Positions 1 to 10,983 of a DNA stretch of 64,000 bases are shown here, piece by piece. Origin of the DNA: Erwinia phyllosphaerae (GTDB lineage Bacteria > Pseudomonadota > Gammaproteobacteria > Enterobacterales > Enterobacteriaceae); contig NZ_JAHSPF010000015.1 in NCBI RefSeq assembly GCF_019132875.1, forward strand, positions 17,171 to 81,170, given 5' to 3'. The notes beneath the pieces are model-generated. The model saw only the letters and a list, made by a program, of their open reading frames with translations, did no database searches and was not told where the DNA came from. The translations under genes were made by a program, and so were the position numbers. Position 1 is the first letter of the stretch, and each line of letters starts with the position of its first letter.

Positions 1-803
1 CCTTCGATCTGCACCAGCTGATAGTCAAACTCAGGATGCAGAGAGATAGCGCGGTTAGCCGGCATCGTCCAGGGTGTAGTGGTCCAGATCACCAGTGAAA
101 TTGGGCCTTCCACGCTGTCTACGGCAAACTTAGCGCGCACGGCATCTTTATCTACGGCATTAAACATGACGTCGATAGAAGGGGAGGTTTTGTCGTAATA
201 CTCAACTTCCGCTTCCGCCAGCGCGGAACGGCAGTCCAGGCACCAGTGCACCGGACGCGCGCCTTTATGCAGATGGCCATTGCCGATGATTTTACCCAAC
301 GCGCGAATGATATTGGCTTCGGTCTGGAAGTTCATCGTCAGGTAGGGACGATCCCAGTCGCCCAGCACGCCCAGACGGATAAAGTCTTTCTTCTGGCCTT
401 CGACCTGCTCTGCCGCGTAGTTACGGCACGCCGCACGGAATTCCGCAGCCGTGACCTTTTCGCCCGGCTTGCCGATCATCTGCTCAACTTTGTGTTCGAT
501 AGGCAGCCCGTGACAGTCCCAGCCCGGTACATAAGGCGAATCGAAGCCCGCGAGGCCTTTGGACTTCACAATAATGTCTTTCAGAATCTTGTTAACTGAG
601 TGACCAATATGAATGCTGCCGTTCGCGTAAGGAGGGCCGTCATGCAGGATAAAGGTTTTTTTCCCTTTTTTGGCTTCGCGGATGATGCCGTACAGATTGT
701 CATCATACCAACGTTGCAGCATTCCCGGTTCGCGTTTGGCCAGATCGCCACGCATCGGGAACCCCGTTTCCGGCAAATTCAGGGTAGATTTATAGTCACT
801 CAT
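1..803 (-). CDS. ileS: Isoleucyl-tRNA synthetase, N-terminal part (runs off window start)
   Basis: Cytoplasmic class I aminoacyl-tRNA synthetase charging tRNA-Ile. About 267 N-terminal codons are present, starting at the ATG read leftward from 803 ([10 protein letters not shown]). The HIGH-type ATP-binding signature appears within [12 protein letters not shown], followed by the start of the editing-domain insertion; the KMSKS half lies outside the window. It follows ribF with a gap of about 30 bases, the usual ribF-ileS operon of enterobacteria. Truncation is due only to the window edge. Confidence 0.97.
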   Translation of the reverse strand, partial: MSDYKSTLNLPETGFPMRGDLAKREPGMLQRWYDDNLYGIIREAKKGKKTFILHDGPPYANGSIHIGHSVNKILKDIIVKSKGLAGFDSPYVPGWDCHGLPIEHKVEQMIGKPGEKVTAAEFRAACRNYAAEQVEGQKKDFIRLGVLGDWDRPYLTMNFQTEANIIRALGKIIGNGHLHKGARPVHWCLDCRSALAEAEVEYYDKTSPSIDVMFNAVDKDAVRAKFAVDSVEGPISLVIWTTTPWTMPANRAISLHPEFDYQLVQIE

Positions 804-833
804 CAGATTCTCGATTCCGTATTTCGCTTCTGT

Positions 834-1772
834 TTAAACCGGTGCGTTCAGCCCAAAAAAGGTTCGGGCCGCCACCACGTCTTTAGCAATTTGCTCTTTG
901 AGCGCGTCAAGCGAGGCAAAACGCTGCTCGTTTCGTATTTTCTTACACAGCACCACGTCTATATGGCGCCCGTACAGGTCAATTGCAACATCCAGCAGAT
1001 GCACTTCCAGCTGCTGACGTATGCCCGCTACCGTGGGACGCGTGCCGATATTGGCGACGCCGGGCAGCGGCTTCTCGCCGAGGCCGTGAACCTCGACGGC
1101 ATAGACGCCTTTTACCGGTGAAACACAGCGCCTTAACGGCAGGTTTGCGGTCGGAAAGCCGATAGTGCGGCCTAACGCATCGCCGTGCACTACGCGGCCG
1201 GAAATGCTGAAAGGATGTCCCAGAAGCGCGGCCGCCAGCGGTAAGTCGTCCGCTGCCAGCGCCTGGCGCACCGCCGTGCTGCTGATGCGCTTGCCGTCGT
1301 CACAAAAGGTCTGGGTGCTGATAACGTCAAAACCGTAATCGGTACCCGCTTTCTGTAATAACAGGAAATCCCCTTCGCGACCAGCGCCAAAGCGGAAATC
1401 ATCGCCTACCGCCAGAAACCGGACGTCCAGCTTGTCAACCAGCAGATCGGTGACAAAGCTGTGCGCCGAAAGCGCGGCAAACCGGCGATTGAATCGCAGG
1501 CAGAGAACCGCGTCAACGCCCGCCTCGCTCAGATAGCGAAGCTTTTCACGCAGTCGCGTCAGTCTTGCGGGCGCTTTATCGGCGGCAAAAAGCTCCAGCG
1601 GCTGTGGTTCAAACAACATCACCACTACCGGTAGATTACGCCTGCGTCCTTCTTCGCACAGCCGGGCCAGCAGTGCCTGATGGCCGCGATGCACGCCATC
1701 AAAATTACCAATGGTCAGTACGCAGCCGCGATGCTGCTCCCGGAGGTTATGTATGCCGCGGATAAACTTCAT
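834..1772 (-). CDS. ribF: Bifunctional riboflavin kinase / FAD synthetase
   Basis: Converts riboflavin to FMN and FMN to FAD in the cytoplasm. The 312-residue protein has the usual length. The N-terminal nucleotidyltransferase half shows GNFDGVHRGHQ (residues 22-32) and RISSTAVRQ (162-170); the C-terminal kinase half shows RTIGFPTAN (202-210). It starts at ATG 1772 (MKFIRGIHNL) and is followed by ileS on the same strand, with rpsT divergent upstream, exactly as in E. coli. Confidence 0.97.
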   Translation of the reverse strand: MKFIRGIHNLREQHRGCVLTIGNFDGVHRGHQALLARLCEEGRRRNLPVVVMLFEPQPLELFAADKAPARLTRLREKLRYLSEAGVDAVLCLRFNRRFAALSAHSFVTDLLVDKLDVRFLAVGDDFRFGAGREGDFLLLQKAGTDYGFDVISTQTFCDDGKRISSTAVRQALAADDLPLAAALLGHPFSISGRVVHGDALGRTIGFPTANLPLRRCVSPVKGVYAVEVHGLGEKPLPGVANIGTRPTVAGIRQQLEVHLLDVAIDLYGRHIDVVLCKKIRNEQRFASLDALKEQIAKDVVAARTFFGLNAPV

Positions 1773-2078
1773 GGCTGGCTCAGGTTTGTGGAAATCGGCG
1801 GATTATACCAAGTACCGTCGGGAAGGTTAACCCGCGAATGCGCCTTTCCCGCGATGACAGCGGCTTTTTCTGCGCTCGCCGTTGGGCAATACCATTTTTC
1901 TTGTGAATAAGCTGTATTCATCTGCATGAAGCTGGTAGAATCTTGCGCCATCGAAACGTAACCAGGCGTCGTTGTTTCAGCGGCGCTTATTTGCACAAAT
2001 CCATTGACAACCACGGGCTAAAGAGGCATATTCCTCGGCCTTTGAATTGTCCTCATAGAACTATTTGGGAGTTGGACC

Positions 2079-2342
2079 TTGGCTAATATCAAATCAGCTA
2101 AGAAACGCGCCGTAACGTCTGAGAAGCGTCGTAAGCACAACGCTAGCCGTCGTTCAATGATGCGTACTTTTATTAAGAAAGTATACGCGGCTATCGCTAC
2201 TGGCGATAAAGCAGCTGCGCAGACTGCGTTTAACGAAATGCAGCCACTTGTGGACCGTCAGGCAGCTAAAGGCCTGATCCACAAAAACAAAGCAGCACGT
2301 CATAAAGCAAATTTGACTGCTCAGATCAACAAAATGGCTTAA
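2079..2342 (+). CDS. rpsT: 30S ribosomal protein S20 (UUG start)
   Basis: Primary 16S rRNA-binding protein of the 30S subunit. The 87-residue, strongly basic protein [20 protein letters not shown] is full length. Translation starts at TTG 2079; no ATG or GTG lies in frame near it, and a UUG start is characteristic of enterobacterial rpsT, where it goes with autoregulation of translation. The gene is monocistronic, divergent from ribF, and followed at once by a strong terminator. Confidence 0.97.
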   Translation: MANIKSAKKRAVTSEKRRKHNASRRSMMRTFIKKVYAAIATGDKAAAQTAFNEMQPLVDRQAAKGLIHKNKAARHKANLTAQINKMA

Positions 2343-2372
2343 TCGCCACGCTGTTAATCGGCTTTGATAAAG

Positions 2373-2396
2373 AAACCTGCTCAGGCAGGTTTTTTT
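2373..2396 (+). terminator. Rho-independent terminator of rpsT
   Basis: Stem AAACCTGC / GCAGGTTT with loop TCAG, followed by a T tract, about 30 bases after the rpsT stop. Confidence 0.9.
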
Positions 2397-2500
2397 ATGC
2401 CCGCCGTTTGGCTACGCCTTTCCCTGCCCTGTTCCTTCCGCAGTTTCGCCTCATTTCTTATGCCGTATAAAATTATTTTCTCTGACCAGAACGGTAACTA

Positions 2501-2539
2501 ACGTTCCCGACGCTGGCCAAAACGACCGTTCGGGAACGT
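2501..2539 (-). terminator. Perfect inverted repeat downstream of nhaA
   Basis: Ten-base arms ACGTTCCCGA / TCGGGAACGT with a 19-base loop sit just after the nhaA stop. There is no T tract on either side, so it may be an mRNA 3'-end stabiliser or an imperfect terminator rather than a classical one. Confidence 0.5.
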
Positions 2540-2545
2540 CAGGCT

Positions 2546-3706
2546 TTAGCGTAATTTAATGCGCAGCAGCGTATAGCCAGCTATAGCCGAAATAATCGAG
2601 CCGGTTAAAATGCCTAACTTGGCTAACGTGACCATCTCTTCATGCTGGGCATCAAAAGCCAGCGAAGCGATAAAAATCGACATGGTGAAACCGATGCCGC
2701 ACAGTACGCCTACCGCCGAGATATCGCGCATACGCGTGCTTTCAGGCAGCGCCGCAATTCCCAGCTTCACCGCCAGCCAGCAGATAAGCGTAATGCCTAA
2801 AGGCTTACCGACGACCAGCCCCAGGATAATGCCCAGCGGCACGGCAGAGAACAAACCGTCCAGCGATACGCCGCTTAGCGACACGCCTGCATTAGCGAAA
2901 GCAAACAGCGGCAGGATCAGCCAGCTTACCCAGGGAGCAAGACCATGCGCCAGATGGATAGCCGGAGAATGACCGTTCTGTTTTTCCAGCGGCACGAAGA
3001 AACCAACAATAACTCCGGCCAGCGTAGCGTGTACGCCCGACTTCAGCACGGCTACCCACAGCACCATGCCAACCAGCATGTAAATAGCGATATTGCGCAC
3101 GCCAAGCCTGTTCAGCAGCGCTAATACCACTATGGCACCAGCAGCCACGCCCAGCGACGCCAGTGAGAGATCTTGCGTATAGAAGAACGCGATAATCAGG
3201 ATGGCACCAAGGTCATCAATCACCGCCAGCGCCATTAAGAACATTTTCAGCGCCGGAGGCACGCGGCTACCGAGCAATGCCAGGATGCCCAGCGCAAAGG
3301 CGATATCCGTGGCGGTAGGAATTGCCCAGCCGTTGACGGCCAGCGGATCATGATGATTCAGCACAGCAAAAATCGCGCCCGGCGCAACCATACCGCCCAG
3401 CGCGGCGATAAGTGGGAACATGGCGCGCTCACGCGTTGCCAGCGATCCGGAAACCAGCTCGTGCTTAACTTCCAGGCCTATCATCAGGAAAAACAGCGCC
3501 ATCAGCGCATCGTTAATCCACAGCAGCAGATCCTTGCTGATATCCAGTGCGCCAAAGCGAAACTCAACCGGTGTGGCAAGAATTGACTGGTAAGCCTGTT
3601 GGGTACTGGCATTGTTCGCCAGAAACATGGCAACGGCGGCGGCGATAATCAGCACCACGCCGCCGGTTGCTTCGTTATTCAGTAGTCGCTTAAGCGCGGA
3701 TTTCAT
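2546..3706 (-). CDS. nhaA: Na+/H+ antiporter NhaA
   Basis: Inner-membrane electrogenic antiporter exporting Na+ (or Li+) in exchange for two H+, important at high salt and alkaline pH. The 386 residues match the usual length (E. coli 388). Ion-binding aspartates are visible in [10 protein letters not shown] (D134) and AVIDDLGAI (D164/D165), equivalent to D133/D163/D164 of E. coli. Start ATG 3706 has an AGGAA ribosome site. In E. coli nhaA is followed by its activator nhaR; here only about 200 non-coding bases separate it from rpsT, so regulation must differ or nhaR lies elsewhere. Confidence 0.96.
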   Translation of the reverse strand: MKSALKRLLNNEATGGVVLIIAAAVAMFLANNASTQQAYQSILATPVEFRFGALDISKDLLLWINDALMALFFLMIGLEVKHELVSGSLATRERAMFPLIAALGGMVAPGAIFAVLNHHDPLAVNGWAIPTATDIAFALGILALLGSRVPPALKMFLMALAVIDDLGAILIIAFFYTQDLSLASLGVAAGAIVVLALLNRLGVRNIAIYMLVGMVLWVAVLKSGVHATLAGVIVGFFVPLEKQNGHSPAIHLAHGLAPWVSWLILPLFAFANAGVSLSGVSLDGLFSAVPLGIILGLVVGKPLGITLICWLAVKLGIAALPESTRMRDISAVGVLCGIGFTMSIFIASLAFDAQHEEMVTLAKLGILTGSIISAIAGYTLLRIKLR

Positions 3707-4036
3707 TCCTGTTCTTCCTGATAAAGATTAATGCGGCCTGACAGCATACGCGTTTCTGATGACGGGAAAAAATAATTTGTAACGAGAAACGAGCCGTTGC
3801 GAGACGCGCCGCATAGTCGCGCTGTCCGGCTTAATCCGGTTACAGGGATGTGGCAAAGTGCCCTCTATTCTTTTTCTGACTCAGGATCGATGATGAAAGC
3901 CGTTACGAGCGTACCTCACAATGGACTATTTAAAGCAGGCTATATCTATACGCTGATTGAGCACCAAAGCAGTAAAGGTCGTAAATCTGCCTGCCTGCCG
4001 CTATTTTGATCGCTTACCTGGTCAGGAGCGCAAATA

Positions 4037-4065
4037 AAAACGGGCAGCTTTACGCTACCCGTTTT
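4037..4065 (-). terminator. Terminator of the dnaKJ operon; notes on 3707-4133
   Basis: On the minus strand AAAACGGG ... CCCGTTTT is followed by further T residues (TTTTTATTTG), about 70 bases past the dnaJ stop. The 427-base gap 3707-4133 otherwise holds the nhaA upstream region. The hok-type gene found at this place in E. coli was not recognised here. Confidence 0.85.
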
Positions 4066-4133
4066 AGATCGCTAACAATTCTGGCCCTTCCCAAAGCTGC
4101 ATGCGGATAAACGCACTACAGCTTTACGGCAAC

Positions 4134-5273
4134 CTAGCGAGTCAAGTCATCAAAAAACTTCTTCACGCCATCGAAAAAGCTTTTTGAGCGCGGGCTGTTT
4201 TTCTCGCCGCCTACGCCGCCAAAGCTCTCTTCCAGCTCGCGCAGCAGGCTTTTCTGCTTCTCGCTAAGGCTAACCGGCGTTTCCACTACCACGCGGCACA
4301 GCAAGTCGCCCTGAGCGCCACCGCGCACGGATTTCACGCCTTTGCCGCGCATGCGGAACAGTTTGCCGGTCTGCGTTTCCGCAGGCACTTTCAACTTAAC
4401 GCGACCGTCCAGCGTTGGTACTTCGATTTCGCCGCCCAGCGCTGCCATCGCGAAGTTAATAGGCACTTCGCAGTAAAGATTGTTCTCTTCGCGCTCAAAG
4501 ATAGGGTGCTTACGTACCTGTACCTGAACGTAAAGATCGCCCGCCGGTGCGCCGTGCTCGCCCGCTTCGCCTTCGCCAGAAAGGCGGATGCGATCGCCGG
4601 TATCCACGCCCGCCGGAATTTTTACCGACAGCGTTTTAGATTTTTCTACGCGGCCATGTCCGTGACAGGCATTGCACGGATCTTTAATGACAGAACCGCG
4701 ACCGTGACAGGTCGGACACGCCTGCTGTACGGTGAAGAAGCCCTGACGCATCTGAACCTGGCCCTGACCGTGACAGGTAGGACAGGTTTGCGGCTGCGTG
4801 CCCGCTTTCGCGCCGCTGCCGTGGCAGACGCCGCACTCTTCCAGCGTAGGGATGCGGATCTCTTTGGACACGCCGCGGACGGCTTCTTCAAGCGTCAGCT
4901 CCATGTTGTAGCGCAAATCGGCTCCGCGCGCGGCACGCTGCTGACGGCGTCCTCCGCCAAAGATATCGCCGAACACGTCGCCAAAGATATCGCTGAAGTC
5001 TGCGCCGCCGCCGCCAAAACCGCCGCCGCCGCCACCCATTCCACCTTGTTCAAAAGCGGCATGGCCATACTGATCGTAGGCCGCACGTTTTTGCGCGTCG
5101 GTCAGAATTTCGTAGGCTTCTTTGACTTCTTTAAATTTGGCTTCTGATTCCTTGTCACCCGGATTGCGATCGGGGTGATGTTTCATCGCCAGGCGTTTAT
5201 AAGCCTTTTTGATTTCGCGCTCGTCCGCCGATCGCGAAACGCCCAAAATCTCGTAATAGTCTTGCTTCGCCAT
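4134..5273 (-). CDS. dnaJ: Chaperone DnaJ (Hsp40)
   Basis: Co-chaperone that stimulates the DnaK ATPase and delivers unfolded substrates. The 379 residues show the type I order: J domain with the HPD motif (33-35), a Gly/Phe-rich linker with long glycine runs (about 77-110), a zinc domain with four CxxCxGxG repeats (about 145-210) and the C-terminal substrate-binding region. It is the second gene of dnaK-dnaJ, 106 bases after dnaK, with a hairpin between them. Confidence 0.98.
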   Translation of the reverse strand: MAKQDYYEILGVSRSADEREIKKAYKRLAMKHHPDRNPGDKESEAKFKEVKEAYEILTDAQKRAAYDQYGHAAFEQGGMGGGGGGFGGGGADFSDIFGDVFGDIFGGGRRQQRAARGADLRYNMELTLEEAVRGVSKEIRIPTLEECGVCHGSGAKAGTQPQTCPTCHGQGQVQMRQGFFTVQQACPTCHGRGSVIKDPCNACHGHGRVEKSKTLSVKIPAGVDTGDRIRLSGEGEAGEHGAPAGDLYVQVQVRKHPIFEREENNLYCEVPINFAMAALGGEIEVPTLDGRVKLKVPAETQTGKLFRMRGKGVKSVRGGAQGDLLCRVVVETPVSLSEKQKSLLRELEESFGGVGGEKNSPRSKSFFDGVKKFFDDLTR

Positions 5274-5302
5274 TATGGTGATCCTGCCCTCAACATGCGT
5301 GA

Positions 5303-5331
5303 ACGGGCGTGGAGAAAACTCCGACGCCCGT
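5303..5331 (-). other. Intercistronic hairpin between dnaK and dnaJ
   Basis: Arms ACGGGCGT / ACGCCCGT enclose a nested GGAG-AAAA-CTCC hairpin. There is no T tract in either direction, so this looks like a processing or translation-tuning structure inside the dnaKJ transcript rather than a terminator. Confidence 0.6.
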
Positions 5332-5379
5332 AGGTTTCACTGGGGGGCCTTGCGGCCCGCCGTGCCCGCTCAAGGGCGA

Positions 5380-7293
5380 TTATTTTTTGTCTTTAACTTC
5401 TTCGAACTCGGCGTCAACAACGTCGTCATCTTTCTTCGCAGAAGCGTCGGCTGCATCAGCTGCGCCGCCAGCGGCCTGCTGCTGCTGAGCAAACTCCATC
5501 AGCTTGCTGGAAACTTCCATCAGCGCCTGCATTTTCGCTTCGATTTCCGCTTTGTCTTCGCCTTTCAGCGCGGTGTTCAGCTCGGTCAGCGCGGCCTCGA
5601 TTGGCGCCTTGTCGTCTGCCGGCAGTTTGTCCCCGGCTTCGTCCAGCTGCTTGCGAGTGCTGTGCGACAGATGATCGGCCTGGTTGCGAACCTGTACCAG
5701 CTCTTCGAACTTACGGTCGGACTCGGCGTTAGCCTCGGCATCACGAACCATTTTTTCGATTTCATCGTCGTTCAGACCAGAAGAAGCCTTAATGGTGATC
5801 TTCTGCTCTTTACCGCTGTTTTTGTCTTTAGCAGACACGTGCAGAATACCGTCGGCGTCGATGTCGAAGGTAACTTCAATCTGCGGCATGCCGCGTGGCG
5901 CGGACTGAATGCCGTCCAGGTTGAACTGGCCCAGGGATTTGTTATCCGCTGCGCGTTTACGCTCACCCTGCACCACGTGAATGGTTACCGCAGACTGGTT
6001 GTCTTCTGCCGTCGAGAACACCTGGCTGTGCTTGGTTGGGATGGTGGTGTTCTTCGCAATCAGCGAAGTCATCACGCCGCCCATGGTTTCGATACCCAGC
6101 GACAGCGGGGTTACGTCCAGCAACAGCACGTCTTTCACGTCGCCAGCCAGCACGCCGCCCTGCACCGCTGCGCCTACCGCTACCGCTTCATCCGGGTTCA
6201 CGTCTTTACGTGGCTCTTTGCCAAAGAACTCGGCAACTTTCGCCTGCACCATTGGCATACGAGTCTGACCACCAACCAGGATAACGTCGTTGATGTCGGA
6301 AACGGACAGACCAGCATCCTGCAGAGCAACTTTCAGCGGCTCGATAGAACGCGCAACCAGATCTTCTACCAGCGATTCCAGCTTCGCACGGGTCACTTTG
6401 ATGTTCAGGTGTTTAGGACCTGTTGCATCAGCAGTGATGTACGGCAGGTTGACGTCGGTCTGCTGCGCGGAAGAAAGCTCGATTTTCGCTTTTTCTGCTG
6501 CTTCTTTCAGACGCTGCATCGCCAGCGGATCGTTGTGCAGATCGATGCCCTGATCTTTCTTAAATTCTGCAACCAGGTAGTTGATCATACGGCTGTCGAA
6601 GTCTTCGCCGCCCAGGTGGGTGTCACCATTGGTCGCCAGAACTTCAAACGTTTTTTCGCCGTCAACTTCGTCGATTTCGATAATAGAGATATCGAAAGTA
6701 CCGCCGCCCAGGTCGTAAACCGCGATAGTACGGTTGCCCTGACCTTTGTCCATACCGTAAGCCAGCGCGGCTGCGGTTGGTTCGTTAATGATACGTTTTA
6801 CGTCCAGACCTGCGATACGGCCGGCATCTTTAGTTGCCTGACGCTGCGCATCGTTGAAGTAGGCTGGTACGGTGATAACCGCTTCAGTTACCGGTTCACC
6901 CAGGTAATCTTCCGCCGTTTTCTTCATTTTTTTCAGCACTTCAGCAGAAATCTGCGGCGGTGCCAGCTTCTGGCCTTTTACATCGATCCAGGCATCGCCG
7001 TTGTCGGAGCCAGCGATTTTATAAGGCATGATTTTAATATCACGCTGCACTTCTTCGTCCTGGAAGCGACGGCCAATCAGGCGCTTGATCGCAAACAGGG
7101 TATTCTGTGGGTTGGTTACGGCCTGACGTTTAGCAGGCTGGCCAACCAGCGTTTCACCATCCTGGGTGTAAGCAATAATGGAGGGCGTGGTGCGATCGCC
7201 TTCCGCGTTCTCCAGTACACGCGCTTTGCCGCCATCCATAATGGCGACACAAGAGTTAGTTGTACCTAAGTCAATACCAATAATCTTGCCCAT
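5380..7293 (-). CDS. dnaK: Chaperone DnaK (Hsp70)
   Basis: ATP-dependent chaperone working with DnaJ and GrpE. The 637-residue protein is full length: actin-like ATPase domain ([12 protein letters not shown] at 5-16, [11 protein letters not shown], and [10 protein letters not shown] in the second lobe), conserved linker region ([16 protein letters not shown]), beta-sandwich substrate-binding domain, and an alpha-helical lid ending in the acidic tail [17 protein letters not shown] sigma32 promoter lies about 120 bases upstream. It heads dnaKJ. Confidence 0.99.
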   Translation of the reverse strand: MGKIIGIDLGTTNSCVAIMDGGKARVLENAEGDRTTPSIIAYTQDGETLVGQPAKRQAVTNPQNTLFAIKRLIGRRFQDEEVQRDIKIMPYKIAGSDNGDAWIDVKGQKLAPPQISAEVLKKMKKTAEDYLGEPVTEAVITVPAYFNDAQRQATKDAGRIAGLDVKRIINEPTAAALAYGMDKGQGNRTIAVYDLGGGTFDISIIEIDEVDGEKTFEVLATNGDTHLGGEDFDSRMINYLVAEFKKDQGIDLHNDPLAMQRLKEAAEKAKIELSSAQQTDVNLPYITADATGPKHLNIKVTRAKLESLVEDLVARSIEPLKVALQDAGLSVSDINDVILVGGQTRMPMVQAKVAEFFGKEPRKDVNPDEAVAVGAAVQGGVLAGDVKDVLLLDVTPLSLGIETMGGVMTSLIAKNTTIPTKHSQVFSTAEDNQSAVTIHVVQGERKRAADNKSLGQFNLDGIQSAPRGMPQIEVTFDIDADGILHVSAKDKNSGKEQKITIKASSGLNDDEIEKMVRDAEANAESDRKFEELVQVRNQADHLSHSTRKQLDEAGDKLPADDKAPIEAALTELNTALKGEDKAEIEAKMQALMEVSSKLMEFAQQQQAAGGAADAADASAKKDDDVVDAEFEEVKDKK

Positions 7294-7414
7294 TTAAACG
7301 TCTCCCACTTAAATTCATTTCAAATCAGGTTATGCACAATTAATGCGGGCGGTTTCTGCCGTTTCAACTCCCGGCGCCGCGCTTTTTTTCCGCTACATAG
7401 CCTCGGATGCCAAC

Positions 7415-7444
7415 TAAGATGGGGCCGCCGCACCCGGCATCAAG
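7415..7444 (-). promoter_or_regulatory. Sigma32 heat-shock promoter of dnaK
   Basis: On the minus strand, -35 CTTGATG (7444-7438), a 13-base spacer, and -10 CCCCATCTTA (7424-7415) match the RpoH consensus (CTTGAAA ... CCCCATNT). The -35 box is the same as the one I recall for E. coli dnaK P1. The rest of gap 7294-7607 holds the dnaK leader and the upstream region of satP. Confidence 0.88.
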
Positions 7445-7607
7445 GGGCAAGGTGAAAAAAATTTTGTTTTTATCCTTCTTCAGATCAAAGTCTGCCGCTC
7501 CCCTGCTCATTATGATGCCCCGCACTTTGCAGGAAATACGTACTTTTCCTGCCTGATAAACACAAGTTGTCATTAAATTTTGAATTTTTTGTTATAGCAG
7601 GGGAATT

Positions 7608-8180
7608 ATGCACCACAATAACTTAGCCAATCCGGGGCCGTTGGGACTGATGGGATTCGGCATGACCACTATTCTGCTGAATCTGCACAATGCAGGCTTC
7701 TTTCCGCTGGTCTCGGTCATCATCAGCATGGGGATTTTTTTTGGCGGCCTGGCGCAAATACTGGCAGGGCTGCTGGAATATAAAAAGGGCAACACTTTTG
7801 GCCTGACAGCGTTTACTGCCTACGGCTGTTTCTGGCTGAGCCTGACAGGAATTTTGCTGCTGCCGCAGATGGGGCTGGCAGAGAAAACAGACGCCGTTTT
7901 CCTGGGCGTCTGGCTGGCCTTGTGGGGGGTATTTACCTTATTTATGTTTTTCGGCACGCTAAAAGCTAACCGGGCCCTGCAGTTTGTTTTTGCCAGCCTG
8001 ACGCTGCTGTTTGCCCTGCTGGCAATCGGCAATATTACTGGCGAAAAATCGGTCCTGACCGTCGCCGGGTATGAGGGCATGATTTGTGGTGCCAGCGCCA
8101 TTTATCTGGCGATGGCAGAGGTGATTAATGAGCAACTGGGGCGTAAAGCGCTGCCTGTGGGCGAGATAGCGAAAGCGTAA
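7608..8180 (+). CDS. satP: Acetate/succinate:proton symporter, GPR1/FUN34/YaaH family
   Basis: Inner-membrane carrier for acetate and succinate. The 190 residues hold six hydrophobic segments and the family N-terminal signature NPGPLGLMGFGMTT (about 8-21). Start ATG 7608 follows an AGGGGA ribosome site. Position between dnaK and mog and its orientation match E. coli; yaaW and yaaI, which lie between satP and dnaK there, are absent. It converges with mog; a short hairpin (8241-8260) lies between them. Confidence 0.93.
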   Translation: MHHNNLANPGPLGLMGFGMTTILLNLHNAGFFPLVSVIISMGIFFGGLAQILAGLLEYKKGNTFGLTAFTAYGCFWLSLTGILLLPQMGLAEKTDAVFLGVWLALWGVFTLFMFFGTLKANRALQFVFASLTLLFALLAIGNITGEKSVLTVAGYEGMICGASAIYLAMAEVINEQLGRKALPVGEIAKA

Positions 8181-8275
8181 TATCCGCATTACTTCAGGCC
8201 AGCACGCTACCCGTCGCGCTATAGCCTCCTTCAGCAAACGGCCTCATTAATTTATGAGGCTGATTCTTATCTGCT

Positions 8276-8863
8276 TTAGCTCTGCGTTTCGCGCCTGGCG
8301 CTTTTAGGCCGAAAAGCCGCCACTACCGCCTCATGGGTTTCAACGTAAGGCCCATCCAGCAGCTGAACGCAGTAAGGCACGCTGGCGAAAATACCGTGAA
8401 CCTTCGCTTTGCCTTCGCTATCTTTTAAGCCTTCCAGCGTTTCTTTAATCGATTTCGGCTGGCCCGGCAGGTTGATAATTAACGATTGTTTGCGGATAAC
8501 GCCGACCTGGCGTGACAAAATCGCCGTGGGCACAAAATTCAGGCTGATTTGCCGCATCTGCTCGCCAAAACCGGGCATTTCACGATCGGCGACGGCCAGC
8601 GTGGCATCGGGCGTCACGTCACGTCTTGCCGGGCCGGTTCCGCCCGTGGTTAGCACCAGATGGCAGAAAAATTCATCGACCAGCTCGCAAATAGCGTGCT
8701 CGATCATCGGCTGCTCATCAGGCACCAGCCGTTTTTCAATCTCAAAAGGCGTCGCCAGCGCCTGCGAGAGCCAGGCTTCCAGCGCCGGTAAACCTTCGTC
8801 CTGATAAATGCCGTTGGCGGCACGATCGGAAACGGAGATCAATCCTATGCGTAAAGTATTCAT
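8276..8863 (-). CDS. mog: Molybdopterin adenylyltransferase
   Basis: Adenylates molybdopterin before molybdate insertion in molybdenum cofactor synthesis. The 195-residue protein has the MoaB/Mog fold signature TTGGTGPARRDVTPDA and the later NLPGQPKS loop. Length and sequence match E. coli MogA throughout. It converges on satP and follows talB in the usual order. Confidence 0.96.
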   Translation of the reverse strand: MNTLRIGLISVSDRAANGIYQDEGLPALEAWLSQALATPFEIEKRLVPDEQPMIEHAICELVDEFFCHLVLTTGGTGPARRDVTPDATLAVADREMPGFGEQMRQISLNFVPTAILSRQVGVIRKQSLIINLPGQPKSIKETLEGLKDSEGKAKVHGIFASVPYCVQLLDGPYVETHEAVVAAFRPKSARRETQS

Positions 8864-8988
8864 GGTGTCGTCACTGTCATTCCGGCTGTCAAAAAGAGGG
8901 CGCGGTTTTATAAGAGAGATAAAGAAAGGATAAACATTGCGGCGTGTGATGTACAGAACGCGGCCGGTTAACCGACCGCGTGAGGAAA

Positions 8989-9942
8989 TTACAGCAGCTC
9001 GGCGAGCATTTTATCCAGTTTGCCCTGGTCTACGGCAAAGTTGCGGATACCCTGCGCCAGCTTATCAACGGCCATTGGATCCTGGTTATGCTCCCACAGG
9101 AACTCAGATTCGGTCATTCTTTCCGGACGCGCTTTCACTTCACCGGTGTAAGAAAGCTTACGCTCCAGCGTGCCTTCGCTTTCCGCCAGCTCTTTCAGCA
9201 GCGCCGGGGAGATGGTCAGGCGATCGCAACCGGCCAGCTCAATAATCTCGCCCACGTTACGGAAGCTTGCGCCCATTACCACGGTTTCGTAACCGTGCTG
9301 CTTATAGTACTGGTAAATTTCAGAAACGGAGACCACGCCTGGATCTTCGTTTGCCGCGTACTCTTTTTTGTCGGTATTGGCTTTATACCAGTCCAGAATA
9401 CGGCCAACAAACGGCGAAATCAGGTAAACGCCCGCTTCGGCACAGGCACGCGCCTGGGCGAAAGAGAACAGCAGCGTCAGGTTACAGTTGATGCCTTCTT
9501 TTTCCAGCTGTTCTGCGGCACGAATGCCCTGCCAGGTGGAAGCCAGTTTGATCAGAATACGATCGTTGCTGATGCCGGCATCGTTGTAGAGCTTAATCAG
9601 CGCGCGCGCTTTGTTGATGCTGCCTTCGGTATCGTAAGAGAGACGCGCATCCACTTCTGTAGAGATACGGCCCGGCACCAGCTTCAGGATTTCCAGACCA
9701 ATCTTTACGTTCAGCATATCGGCCGCGTACTGAATCTGTTCTTCTTTTTTGCTGCTCTGCTCGCGTGCCCAGACCACCGCTTCGTCAATCAGCTTACGAT
9801 ATTCCGGAATCTGTGCCGCATTCAGGATCAGCGAAGGGTTAGTGGTGGCATCTTGCGGCTGGTAAAGCTTCATGGCAGCGATGTCACCGGTATCGGCAAC
9901 AACGGTAGTGAGCTGGCGCAGGGAAGTCAGTTTGTCCGTCAT
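8989..9942 (-). CDS. talB: Transaldolase B
   Basis: Pentose phosphate pathway enzyme transferring dihydroxyacetone units between sedoheptulose-7-P and glyceraldehyde-3-P. Start at ATG 9942 gives [10 protein letters not shown] and 317 residues, the exact E. coli length; an in-frame upstream extension to 10044 is not supported by family length. The Schiff-base lysine lies in [16 protein letters not shown] and the substrate loop is [13 protein letters not shown]-rich hairpin at 8957-8980 may end the transcript. Confidence 0.97.
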   Translation of the reverse strand: MTDKLTSLRQLTTVVADTGDIAAMKLYQPQDATTNPSLILNAAQIPEYRKLIDEAVVWAREQSSKKEEQIQYAADMLNVKIGLEILKLVPGRISTEVDARLSYDTEGSINKARALIKLYNDAGISNDRILIKLASTWQGIRAAEQLEKEGINCNLTLLFSFAQARACAEAGVYLISPFVGRILDWYKANTDKKEYAANEDPGVVSVSEIYQYYKQHGYETVVMGASFRNVGEIIELAGCDRLTISPALLKELAESEGTLERKLSYTGEVKARPERMTESEFLWEHNQDPMAVDKLAQGIRNFAVDQGKLDKMLAELL

Positions 9943-10192
9943 GGTTGTCATTCTCTCAGAAGAGTTATCAGGTTCTTGAAACTGTCTGCCACGGATGATA
10001 TCACGCGAAACCCGCCATGCAAGGTAAGCTTGCGGCCAGGCCACTGAGTGCTAAATTACGGCAGAATCCTCCTGATTTTTCAGGTGGATTAGCAATAACG
10101 ATGGCAGCGATTTGCTTTTTCGCCGTGCTTTTTTGTTACACTAGCCCCGCTTTTATTTGCCGTCAGTCGGCGTATTACATAAGGATCCTGCC

Positions 10193-10969
10193 ATGCTAAT
10201 GGTGATCTCCCCGGCCAAAACGCTGGATTTTGCAAGCCCGCTGGCGACCACCAGCTTTACACAGCCTGCGCTGCTGAATGATGCTGAAAAGCTAATCAAC
10301 GTGGCCCGCGATTTAACCCCTGCGCAGATCGGTTCGCTGATGAGCATCAGCGACAAGCTGGCCGACCTGAATGCGGGTCGCTTCCAGAGTTGGCAGACGC
10401 CTTTTACGCCGGATAACGCACGCCAGGCAATTCTGGCTTTTAAAGGTGACGTCTATACCGGGCTGGCGGCAGAAACGTTGCAGGAAGACGATTTTGCTTT
10501 TGCCCAGCAGCATCTGCGCATGCTTTCCGGGCTGTACGGCCTGCTGCGCCCGCTGGACTTAATGCAGCCTTACCGCCTTGAAATGGGCACAAAGCTGGCG
10601 AATCCGGCCGGCAAAGATCTGTATGCGTTCTGGGGCGACAGGCTGACCGAAGCGCTTAACGCAGCGCTGGCGGATCAGGGCGATGACGTGTTGATCAACC
10701 TGGCCTCTGACGAATATTTTAAAGCAATCAAGCCCGCCAAAGTGCAAGGCCGCATCGTTAAGCCCGTTTTTCTGGATGAGAAAAACGGCAAATTCAAAAT
10801 CATCAGCTTCTATGCCAAAAAGGCTCGTGGCCTGATGAGCCGTTATATTATCGAACACCGCTTAAGCCAGCCGGAACAGCTAAAGAGCTTCAACGTTGAT
10901 GGCTACTTTTTTGCCGCCGACGAAAGCAGCGAGCATGAGCTGGTGTTTAAACGTCGTGAAATTGCCTGA
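10193..10969 (+). CDS. yaaA: Peroxide-stress protein YaaA (DUF328)
   Basis: In E. coli YaaA limits intracellular unincorporated iron during peroxide stress and is OxyR-regulated; its biochemistry is not settled. Start ATG 10193 ([13 protein letters not shown]), preceded by AAGGA, gives 258 residues, the E. coli length. Family blocks [25 protein letters not shown] and [12 protein letters not shown] are intact. In E. coli yaaX and thrC follow; here an insert intervenes. Confidence 0.93.
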   Translation: MLMVISPAKTLDFASPLATTSFTQPALLNDAEKLINVARDLTPAQIGSLMSISDKLADLNAGRFQSWQTPFTPDNARQAILAFKGDVYTGLAAETLQEDDFAFAQQHLRMLSGLYGLLRPLDLMQPYRLEMGTKLANPAGKDLYAFWGDRLTEALNAALADQGDDVLINLASDEYFKAIKPAKVQGRIVKPVFLDEKNGKFKIISFYAKKARGLMSRYIIEHRLSQPEQLKSFNVDGYFFAADESSEHELVFKRREIA

Positions 10970-10983
10970 TCCTTTCTTTGCGG

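Noticed and set aside
3890..4009. 39-codon ORF (MMKAVTSVPHNGLFKAGYIY...) with an AGGA-type ribosome site downstream of dnaJ on the other strand
   Set aside because: The ribosome site is acceptable, but the peptide has no recognisable family or membrane segment, does not resemble the Hok protein encoded here in E. coli, and no promoter was seen.
5275..7269. A 664-codon open frame on the plus strand opposite dnaK
   Set aside because: It mirrors the codon pattern of dnaK, a well-known artefact of biased Hsp70 codon use; the minus-strand DnaK is beyond doubt and the antisense product looks random (Phe/Arg/Val-rich).
8980..10047. A 355-codon frame on the plus strand opposite talB
   Set aside because: Shadow of talB, which is complete and near-identical to its family.
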